Source of the DNA: Verrucomicrobiota bacterium
GTDB taxonomy: Bacteria > Verrucomicrobiota > Verrucomicrobiia > Opitutales > UBA2995
DNA: 64,000 bases
Assembly (NCBI GenBank): GCA_027622555.1
Contig: JAQBYJ010000002.1
Location: 62,001-126,000 of the forward strand
Reading direction: 5' to 3'
Shown here: piece after piece, positions 26,052 to 32,930 of the stretch
Layout of the letters: each line of letters opens with the position of its first letter
Position numbering within the stretch: position 1 is the stretch's first letter
Notes under the pieces: generated by a model
What the model was told of the DNA's origin: nothing
The model's database searches: none
What the model saw: the letters and a program-made list of their open reading frames with translations, nothing else
Position numbers and translations under genes: made by a program

Positions 26052-26867
26052 ATGAACACTTCCATAAAAAGTACCATCCTGGCTTTTTCTTTGATCCTGA
26101 TTCAGGGATCCCTGCTTTCCGCATCCATTCGGATCCATCGTACCGACAAGCTGGGAGAGAATTCAACCACCTCACCCATATTCGATCATACCGAAGCGAG
26201 AGCGGAGGCAAAGATTGTATTTGCCGAATTAGCCGAAAAACATGGTTGGGAATTCACCCAATCCAGCGATAGCGAGATTTTCACTGATGAGGGTCTAAAA
26301 GAAATTGATGTCATCATCCTGGATAACAACACCGGTATTCTCTTTAACGAATCTGAACGAAGGGCCTTCGAGAATTGGGTGAAAAACGGCGGTGGCGTTG
26401 TCGGCATCCATGGTGCGACGCATGCCCATAAAGGCGTCAATGAAAACAACGAGGCCGAATGGCCCTTTTGGTATGGTCTCTGGGGCGTGCTACACAAAAC
26501 CGGTCCCAAAGAAGGTCCACAAGGCCGACGAGGCTATCCCGATCAAATCTACCTAATCAATGCCTCAGAGCCGTGGTGCAAAAACCTCCCCAAGCAATGG
26601 GTGTTCGAAAAGGTGGAATGGTATTTCTGGAACTACCACAAAAACTTCAGTGACAAAGAAATCATTGCCATCGCCACGGTGAAGGCAAACCAGCCCGATC
26701 TACCTGAATACTACCCCGTTACCTGGTGCCAACGGTATGAAGGCGGGAAAGTTTGGTACACGAACATGGGACACTACGCGGAGAATTTCCGCCAGGAGGC
26801 ATTTATTCAACACTTGCTCGACGGCATCAATTGGGCAGCCAATAAAAATAACAAAGAACAACCATGA
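26052..26867 (+). CDS. Exported ThuA-like domain protein
   Basis: From ATG 26052 the 271-residue product has a signal peptide (TILAFSLILIQGSLLSASI) and a ThuA-like glutamine-amidotransferase-fold domain (PF06283). It shows VIILDNNTGILFNESERRAF, the GGGVVGIHGATHA nucleophile-elbow region and a late GGKVWYTNMGHYAENF block. ThuA-family proteins help process 3-keto-disaccharides such as 3-ketotrehalose in other bacteria; that activity is inferred here. A REP pair occupies the leader. Its stop overlaps the cutC start by 4 bases (ATGA), so the two are translationally coupled. Confidence 0.85.
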   Translation: MNTSIKSTILAFSLILIQGSLLSASIRIHRTDKLGENSTTSPIFDHTEARAEAKIVFAELAEKHGWEFTQSSDSEIFTDEGLKEIDVIILDNNTGILFNESERRAFENWVKNGGGVVGIHGATHAHKGVNENNEAEWPFWYGLWGVLHKTGPKEGPQGRRGYPDQIYLINASEPWCKNLPKQWVFEKVEWYFWNYHKNFSDKEIIAIATVKANQPDLPEYYPVTWCQRYEGGKVWYTNMGHYAENFRQEAFIQHLLDGINWAANKNNKEQP

Positions 26868-27604
26868 TTCTAGAAGTTTGTATCGAATCGGCCGAGTCAG
26901 CCATTGCCTCCGAAGAAGGAGGAGCCAATCGCGTTGAGCTCTGCGACAATTTAATGGAAGGAGGTACCACGCCCAGTTCGGGCATGGTGACCCTTACGCT
27001 GGAACGCGTGTCCATTCCAGTCATGATGATGATTCGTCCTCGTGGAGGCGATTTCTTGTACACGGACCTTGAATACGAAATCATGCTGCGCGACATCGAG
27101 GAGGCAAAGCGACTAGGAGTTCACGGCGTGGTATTCGGATTACTCACTCCGAATGGGCGGATTGACAAAGCACGTACCGCGACACTCATCGAGGCCTCTC
27201 GTCCCCTAAGCGTCACCGTTCACAGAGCCTTCGACATGACCGTGGATCCCTTTGAAGCTTTAGAGGATCTCATCGACCTCGGCGTCGACCGTATCCTTAC
27301 CTCCGGTCAGGAACCCTCCACAGATAAAGGAATCGACCTGATAACCGAGATGGTCAAACGCGCAGACGACCGGATCATTATTCTGCCAGGCTGCGGCATA
27401 AATGAGGACAACATTGCCGAGCTGGTTTCCAAAACCGGAGTCAAAGAATGTCACGTCACGGGTAAATACCAAATTCCCAGCAAGATGACTTATACAAATC
27501 CCCGGGTCTTCATGGGAGTCCCTGGAGCACCGGAATATGAGAAGACGGTGGTCGATCCTCAAAGAATTCGAGCCCTTCGCTCAGCGGTGGAAGGAACTAG
27601 TTGA
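26864..27604 (+). CDS. cutC: CutC family protein
   Basis: A 246-residue cytoplasmic TIM-barrel protein of the CutC family: EVCIESAESAIASEEGGANR, VELCDNLMEGGTTPS, RPRGGDFLYTDLE, HRAFD, RILTSGQ. CutC was first named for copper tolerance, but its enzymatic role is unsettled and some data point to carbohydrate substrates. It overlaps the ThuA gene by 4 bases and sits in a sugar-processing cluster, which favours a metabolic role here (inference). Confidence 0.92.
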   Translation: MILEVCIESAESAIASEEGGANRVELCDNLMEGGTTPSSGMVTLTLERVSIPVMMMIRPRGGDFLYTDLEYEIMLRDIEEAKRLGVHGVVFGLLTPNGRIDKARTATLIEASRPLSVTVHRAFDMTVDPFEALEDLIDLGVDRILTSGQEPSTDKGIDLITEMVKRADDRIIILPGCGINEDNIAELVSKTGVKECHVTGKYQIPSKMTYTNPRVFMGVPGAPEYEKTVVDPQRIRALRSAVEGTS

Positions 27605-27719
27605 AGCCTTGGCAGGAATTGGAAAGCTTCAGGAATCACTGGTAAGGAGGACCAAGTAGATTTTCTTTGGCATAACTGTCAAAACAGGCGAGTTTGATTA
27701 ATAGAAATAGATCTCTATC

Positions 27720-28445
27720 ATGTTTTGCATTTCAATGAACAAGTTTATGAAAAGTAACTTATATCTCAGTATTCTGGCTTATATCTCAATTCAATCCTGG
27801 CTTACGGCGGAGGAACTGGTCTGGAAAGATCTACTCAACGGCAGAGACCTAACCGGATGGCTGGACGTTAATACCAGCCCGGAGACCTGGTATTTTGAAG
27901 ATGGATTACTAAAATGCAAAGGTATGCCCATTGGTGTCATGCGATCCGAGAAGCAGTATGAAAACTTCATTCTGGAAATTGAGTGGCGTCATATGGAGGA
28001 CGGAGGAAACTCCGGGATTTTCTTATGGAGCGAAGGAACACCTGCTCCAGGTAAAGATCTACCGAAGGGCATGGAAACCCAAATGCTGGAACTTTCCTAT
28101 TCGAAAATGCATGACAGGCATCCGGGCTATGTAAGTGGAGAATTGTTCGGCGCAAATGGCCTGACCGTCATTCCAGATAATCCGCGCGGGCCACGCAGTA
28201 TGTCTGTTGAATACCGATGCAAACCTAAGGGTGAGTGGAATAGCTATGTGGTCGTAGCCGTGGACGGTGTGGTCAAACTCTCAATCAATGGAAAGTTTGT
28301 GAACGGTATTCGAGAGGCTTCCGTTAAAAAGGGCTATTTGTGTCTTGAATCCGAAGGCGCAGAAATTCATTTCCGCAACATGAGAATCATGGAGCTTCCA
28401 GCCGGAATGACGACGCCTGAGCAGACGGCGCCTTTGGTGGAATAA
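27720..28445 (+). CDS. Exported DUF1080 (3-keto-disaccharide hydrolase-like) protein
   Basis: A 241-residue exported protein with a single DUF1080 domain (PF06439): [51 protein letters not shown] and [11 protein letters not shown]. Members studied in Bacteroides hydrolyse 3-keto-glycosides. The jelly roll follows a signal peptide ([20 protein letters not shown]). Three closely spaced ATGs (27720, 27735, 27747) could be the start; the last gives the most typical signal. It completes the set of dehydrogenase, epimerase, ThuA and DUF1080 genes in this region. Confidence 0.87.
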   Translation: MFCISMNKFMKSNLYLSILAYISIQSWLTAEELVWKDLLNGRDLTGWLDVNTSPETWYFEDGLLKCKGMPIGVMRSEKQYENFILEIEWRHMEDGGNSGIFLWSEGTPAPGKDLPKGMETQMLELSYSKMHDRHPGYVSGELFGANGLTVIPDNPRGPRSMSVEYRCKPKGEWNSYVVVAVDGVVKLSINGKFVNGIREASVKKGYLCLESEGAEIHFRNMRIMELPAGMTTPEQTAPLVE

Positions 28446-28471
28446 GGGAGTTGGTTTAGACAAATAAAGAA

Positions 28472-28542
28472 GCCGCATTGCGAGGACGCAATGGCTCTAC
28501 CTTTTTAACTTGAATCGGACGGCTCGGCGATCCGTCCCTACC
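28472..28542. repeat. Two short palindromic repeats of different families
   Basis: The first has a perfect stem ATTGCG-AGGA-CGCAAT (28477-28492) ending in GGCTCTAC. The second has GGACGG (28517-28522) and CCGTCC (28532-28537) around CTCGGCGAT, ending in CTACC. Both end in a GTAG-type head when read on the minus strand, like the main REP family, but their stems differ. Confidence 0.6.
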
Positions 28543-28564
28543 CTATAATAGTTCCGGAAGAAAA

Positions 28565-28599
28565 TGAAACTCCCCGACGCAAGCATCTGGGTATCTGAA
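28565..28599. repeat. Dispersed repeat fragment, related to 25892 copy
   Basis: TGAAACTCCCCGACGCAAGC then ATCTGGGTATC matches the copy at 25892-25933 through GAAACTC-CCGACGCAAGCATC and then diverges before the ATAACAAG tail. Confidence 0.55.
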
Positions 28600-28663
28600 A
28601 TAGAAGAACAAGCTCTTTTCACTTTTGCTCGCAAGAATCCAGCAGACATGTTTGGTATTCGAT

Positions 28664-28729
28664 TGGCGACCAAGGTCACTCCTACAGATACTTTCGCGTG
28701 TCAAAATGTAGGAGCCAGCTTGCTGGCGA
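28664..28729. repeat. Inverted REP pair, copy 6, with unlike arms
   Basis: The minus unit at 28664-28685 is GTAGGAGTGACC then TTGGTCGCCA. The plus unit at 28708-28729 is GTAGGAGCCAGC then TTGCTGGCGA. The plus unit is identical to both arms at 21443-21510. In this pair the outward-facing units have different stems, unlike copies 3 and 4, so it may be assembled from two separate REPs. Confidence 0.75.
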
Positions 28730-28740
28730 TCTCCGCGATT

Positions 28741-28798
28741 TCAAACTTTCCCATCAGTCACCGACCCCGCGGCAAGACCACGGGGGATAACAAGTTAA
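28741..28798. repeat. Dispersed repeat, 'ATAACAAGTTTAA' family (long form)
   Basis: Begins TCAAACTTTCCCATCAGTCA, passes through CCGACCCCGCGGCAAG and ends GGGGGATAACAAGTT. Over the first 35 bases it agrees with the copy at 59241 at 31 positions, and both continue into ATAACAAGTT. CCCCG/CGGGG can pair as a hairpin. Confidence 0.75.
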
Positions 28799-28817
28799 AA
28801 CAGTTTGGAAATGCTCT

Positions 28818-30440
28818 TTAACTTGGGGGTGGTTGCCAGTTATGAGAATCCGTAAAAGGTGGATGTTCAAACCGAACCGGATCTTCGATGACTCGAGGAT
28901 CCTTCTCAGAAATCAAGGTGTTCATGAGTTCCCTACTTAGCTTAAGCTTGATAGCCTGGTAATTCGCTTCTTCGGCAACATTGTTCATGTAGTCCGGATC
29001 TGTTCGAAGATCGAACAGCTCCTCCGCGGGACGTTTGGCAAAAGCATAGTCGTAATAGATTCGATTTTCAGGTTCGTTTCGATGCTCGATCACCCAAGCT
29101 TTTGTCGGACTGGCATCCAGGTCACCGAAAGTGATAAAAGTATTACCTGCCAATGCATCCCATTCCGGGGTACTTGTATCAGTCACTTCACCGGGCGAAC
29201 CCATGGGCCAGCGGTCCGGTTCAAAATTACGAATGTAGAGAAAATCTTTGGTGCGAATGGCCCGCTGCGGATAAGGCAAAAGCCCTTCGCGCGCAGCAGC
29301 GACATGACGTTCCCGTCCCACCACGACTGAATCGCGTTGGTCGTCAATCTGCCCTGATTCCTTCGAAAGAAATAAGGGCATAAGATCGCGTTCAGACATT
29401 CCTTCAGGAACGGCCGTTTGTCCGGCCTTCAAGAATGTCGGAGCCAGCTCTAACAAGTTTACGAAGTCGTCAATAATTCGCCCTGCTTTTATCTTAGCTG
29501 GCCAACGAGCAGCCAAAGTAACTTCAGTTCCCAAGTCGTAGAGATTACATTTCCCTCGAGGGATTCCGGGAATGCCGTGATCGCCGCTTATGACAACCAG
29601 CGTATTGTCCAATTCACCCATATCCTCCAGTTTCTTTAATAGGATCCCGATTCCCGCATCCACCGCCAGACACTCACCCAGGTAATCATTTACATCTTCA
29701 CGAACTTCATGGGTATCGGGTAAAAACGGCGGCAAGCGGCCTTTCAATTTGTCGGGATCCAAGCCCCAAATGTCTTTGCCTGAACCCTTGATCCATTTGC
29801 GGTGAGTATTGGTCGGACCCCACCAATAACAAAAGGGCTGGCCTTCCTCACGGTCTCCAATGAATGCGTCGAAATTCTTCCGGACTTCCTCGTAAAGTTC
29901 TTCTTTGGCCTTCTCAACACCGACCTGAGGTGCCTTGGCCGAAGTATATTGGGAAAAGCGGTTAAAATTCGTACCACCTTGATGGTAAGCCGTTCGCCCG
30001 GCTCCATAAGGGGCGTTTGTCGGCGTACCGGGTGTCCATACCTTATAAGCATAGCCGATATGATATCCGGTTTTTTCCAGCTCTAAAGGATAAGACGGAA
30101 TCTCAGGATCCCATACAGCTCCCTGAAGAATGGCTGCTCGCCCAGTATTCCAAAAATAACGGCCCGATAGGAGTGAACTTCGACAGGGAGTACAACTTGG
30201 AGCAGGAACAAAGGCATTACTAAATAAGGCCCCTTCATTGGCCACTCGGTCAAAGTTCGGTGTATTGATCAAGGCATTGATCGATTGAGGACCTTCGACC
30301 TTCTCATAAGCACTTGCATAACGACCCCAATCATCGGCAAACAAAAATACTATATTGGGACGATCATCCCCAGAAAGAAAACCGGATGCAGTGACCATAA
30401 ATAAAAAAAGAATACGGGGTATTTTCATTGGTATGGGCAC
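28818..30440 (-). CDS. Exported type I sulfatase
   Basis: A 540-residue arylsulfatase-family protein that removes sulfate esters, probably from polysaccharide. Signal peptide MKIPRILFLFMVTASGFLSG precedes RPNIVFLFADDWGR, whose D36-D37 bind calcium. The formylglycine motif is C83-T-P-C-R87 followed by SSLLSGRY. HGIP and KCNLYDLGTEV supply further active-site residues. The second Cys inside the motif is tolerated in the C-x-P-x-R consensus. Either of two ATGs (30440, 30428) could be used. Maturation needs a formylglycine-generating enzyme encoded elsewhere. The adjacent leftward gene at 30454 lies 13 bases upstream. Confidence 0.92.
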   Translation of the reverse strand: MPIPMKIPRILFLFMVTASGFLSGDDRPNIVFLFADDWGRYASAYEKVEGPQSINALINTPNFDRVANEGALFSNAFVPAPSCTPCRSSLLSGRYFWNTGRAAILQGAVWDPEIPSYPLELEKTGYHIGYAYKVWTPGTPTNAPYGAGRTAYHQGGTNFNRFSQYTSAKAPQVGVEKAKEELYEEVRKNFDAFIGDREEGQPFCYWWGPTNTHRKWIKGSGKDIWGLDPDKLKGRLPPFLPDTHEVREDVNDYLGECLAVDAGIGILLKKLEDMGELDNTLVVISGDHGIPGIPRGKCNLYDLGTEVTLAARWPAKIKAGRIIDDFVNLLELAPTFLKAGQTAVPEGMSERDLMPLFLSKESGQIDDQRDSVVVGRERHVAAAREGLLPYPQRAIRTKDFLYIRNFEPDRWPMGSPGEVTDTSTPEWDALAGNTFITFGDLDASPTKAWVIEHRNEPENRIYYDYAFAKRPAEELFDLRTDPDYMNNVAEEANYQAIKLKLSRELMNTLISEKDPRVIEDPVRFEHPPFTDSHNWQPPPS

Positions 30441-30453
30441 TAACTTACAACAA

Positions 30454-31326
30454 TCACTCTTCGTGCCAAGCCATTTGAAGCAGCTCCTTCAATCGATCAA
30501 TTTCGGTAGCTGAAGATTTTGCAACGAATCCTTTTTTATGAGCGAAATGCACATCGGCTTCGGCTTCTATTTTAGTAAATTCGAGACTGGGATGATCCTT
30601 GTACCGAGATAACCCATACCCCTGCCCCCGACGGTCGGGATATACCAAGCCAACAACTTCTTTATCAAGACCCTGCTCTTCGGTATATCGAATGATACCC
30701 ATGGATGGTTCCTCCGGCAAGGGTTCTGTCCGCGGCAGGAATACCACTTTGAAGTTTCCGTTCGCATGATCGATCTCCCACAACTCCGCATGCTCTCCGA
30801 CAAATTCGATTCTCGAGCGAAGTGTTTTGAGAAAGTCGACCATATCACTTCCGACCAGTTTCATCATTTCCCAAAGTGGCTGGCCAGGCTCAATGCGTTG
30901 ATTGAGTGCAAATCGACGAATGAGTGTGCCGTCGATTGGCGAATTCAATTTGTTGATGATATCCCTTTCAACGCCGAGAAATTTCGCTGTGTCATTAGCT
31001 CCTCTGCAATCAAACCATTCAGCTGGCTCTAACCAATCGTAGAATTCTTGAGCATCTTCATAGAGTTCCAGGTATTGAAAGACAAGTGACAGCGCGCACG
31101 TGGGTACATGATCTCTGGGAAACTGATGATGATCAAAATTCCGCTTTTCGGGATCGTGCTCGTGACCTACATCTACGACACAAACAGCTGGATCTGCCAA
31201 TTCAGCTTCAGTGGGATCGCGCCGCTCAATCGGCACACCGTAGGTGGCCGCCAGAACACTGCATGCAAGAAAATCATCTTTGTGAGCACCACCAGGGTGA
31301 GTAACAATAAGCTTAACGGAATTCAT
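30454..31326 (-). CDS. MYG1-family DHH-like hydrolase
   Basis: From ATG 31326 a 290-residue cytoplasmic protein of the MYG1/UPF0160 family. IVTHPGGAHKDDFLACSVL is the N-terminal metal-binding block, with NFDHHQF the DHH-like motif and DCRGANDTAKF further on. Eukaryotic MYG1 is a 3'-5' RNA exonuclease; bacterial members are poorly studied. The gene lies between two sulfatase genes on the same strand and is 13 bases before the exported one, a placement with no obvious functional sense. A 13-codon upstream extension lacks family similarity. Confidence 0.8.
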   Translation of the reverse strand: MNSVKLIVTHPGGAHKDDFLACSVLAATYGVPIERRDPTEAELADPAVCVVDVGHEHDPEKRNFDHHQFPRDHVPTCALSLVFQYLELYEDAQEFYDWLEPAEWFDCRGANDTAKFLGVERDIINKLNSPIDGTLIRRFALNQRIEPGQPLWEMMKLVGSDMVDFLKTLRSRIEFVGEHAELWEIDHANGNFKVVFLPRTEPLPEEPSMGIIRYTEEQGLDKEVVGLVYPDRRGQGYGLSRYKDHPSLEFTKIEAEADVHFAHKKGFVAKSSATEIDRLKELLQMAWHEE

Positions 31327-31421
31327 AAAATCCGAGGACGTTAGGCCCACCTTACCAAAGGGCAAGCGGGATCATTAGAAAGCTAACATTACTGGAAACC
31401 AATGACAGAGAAACCAAGTTC

Positions 31422-32891
31422 CTAGCGGTGTTCCGCCCAGAGATTTTGCGTTTCAACACCACTGCGGATCCGCCAATTGAGTAACTTCATCAGGAGTTCA
31501 TTTTTAACCGAAGCATGCTCCGGCTCGTCCCAAAGGTTATTAAATTCGTTGGGATCGTTTTCAAGATCGATAAGCATACCGTAGGTTTCATCGACAAAGT
31601 GAACAAGTTTCCAACGGTCATTACGTATCATAGTCTGAAACAAATTCCCGGTAAAGATTCCGTCTTTCACTTGTTCACAAAAAACGTATTCGCGCGGTTC
31701 CCAATCTTTATTCTGTACTGCGGGCAATAAACTTTTCGCCTCCATGTCGGCGGGTTTTTCAACCCCTGCAAGATCCAGAATCAAGGGACCCAAATCCATC
31801 AGTTGGCAAAGCCCATCGACCTTCCGGCCATTTCCTTCAATTAGCCTGGCAGCAGAAGAACCGGGTTTCGCCCATACGATAGTTGGCACTTTTGTTATTT
31901 GCTCATACATGGTCCATTTCTGGATATGCCCATGATCGGACATACAATCTCCATGGTCGGATGTAAAAATAACGATGGTATTATCGAGATACCCTTCAAC
32001 CTCAAGTGAGTTGAGAATTTCTCCCACCTTTTCATCGATCATGGTCACGTTACCGTGATAATAGGCGCGCTGCCTATGACGTTGCTCCTCGCTCGGATTC
32101 AAATCCCATTTCACCGAGTCGTGGTCCACATCGACATTGTGCTGACGCAACTCTTTGTAAGCCTCAGGCTGACCTTCCAAATCGCTGTCTTTCAGTTCCT
32201 GAATCTGAAGGTCTTTTTCCAAATATTTATCCGCATAACCAGGGACTGGATCGTAGGGCGGGTGTGGTCCCGGAAAACCAATTTGCAGGAATAGTGGTTC
32301 GCGGGTAGGATAAGCGTTTAGCCACCAGGTTGCCGTATCACCGACAAAATTATCGGAATGCGTATCCTCAGGAAGTTCCCATTCAAAGGCACCCAGGCGT
32401 TCACCGTAATCTGCTCGTTTGCGGTATTGTTCACGCTGCTGCTTGACCAATCCACGGAAGCGCAACGCCTTATCCCATTCATCGAAATAGTAACGCTCCT
32501 CCAGGAAACGATCCTTGTTTTCTACCACGTAACGCTCGTGAAATCCGTTAGACGTATGGTACGGATAAGTGTGCATTTTACCAATATTCACACAACGGTA
32601 ACCCGACTCGGCCAAATCCTCGATCCAGCTATGGCGCCATAAATCCGCATTTTTTAAGACGCCGTAGGTGTGAGGATAATAACCGGTAAAAAGGCTCGCA
32701 CGTGACGGCGCACAACTGGCCGCAGTAATATGGCAATTTGTAAAAGTGACCCCTTCATTAACCAAACGGTCAAGATTTGGCGTCTCCATGTAATCATACC
32801 CTAGCGCTTTGATGGTATCCATCCGCTGTTGGTCAGTGATAATGAAAACGATATTCGGGCGTTTGGTTTCGGCGTCTGTAGAATTGGGCAT
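31422..32891 (-). CDS. Cytoplasmic-type sulfatase
   Basis: A 489-residue type I sulfatase. KRPNIVFIITDQQRMDT starts the domain almost at the N-terminus, the formylglycine motif is C60-A-P-S-R64, and the late metal site is TSDHGDCMSDHG. No signal peptide precedes the domain, so unlike its neighbour at 28818 it probably works on imported sulfated mono- or oligosaccharides, or on small sulfate esters or phosphonates. The DQQ in place of DD is common in one branch of the family. First gene of the leftward group 32891-28818. Confidence 0.9.
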   Translation of the reverse strand: MPNSTDAETKRPNIVFIITDQQRMDTIKALGYDYMETPNLDRLVNEGVTFTNCHITAASCAPSRASLFTGYYPHTYGVLKNADLWRHSWIEDLAESGYRCVNIGKMHTYPYHTSNGFHERYVVENKDRFLEERYYFDEWDKALRFRGLVKQQREQYRKRADYGERLGAFEWELPEDTHSDNFVGDTATWWLNAYPTREPLFLQIGFPGPHPPYDPVPGYADKYLEKDLQIQELKDSDLEGQPEAYKELRQHNVDVDHDSVKWDLNPSEEQRHRQRAYYHGNVTMIDEKVGEILNSLEVEGYLDNTIVIFTSDHGDCMSDHGHIQKWTMYEQITKVPTIVWAKPGSSAARLIEGNGRKVDGLCQLMDLGPLILDLAGVEKPADMEAKSLLPAVQNKDWEPREYVFCEQVKDGIFTGNLFQTMIRNDRWKLVHFVDETYGMLIDLENDPNEFNNLWDEPEHASVKNELLMKLLNWRIRSGVETQNLWAEHR

Positions 32892-32930
32892 TATTTGTAA
32901 GGTAAGTCTTTTGTCTTTAGAAATTCAACG

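Larger units (their letters stand above)
28446..28817. other. Convergent intergenic region packed with short repeats
   Basis: About 370 bases between the DUF1080 gene and the convergent sulfatase gene. It contains at least five palindromic or dispersed repeat units of four kinds (28472-28542, 28565-28599, 28664-28729, 28741-28798). The plus-strand frame at 28564-28821 crosses all of them and is not a believable gene. Confidence 0.65.

Noticed and set aside
733-28729. CRISPR array
   Set aside because: The repeats are inverted pairs scattered over 28 kb at single sites, not regularly spaced direct repeats, and no cas gene is present.
28564-28821. Open frame crossing the repeat-rich spacer
   Set aside because: Composed of five repeat units; codon pattern and product are not protein-like.
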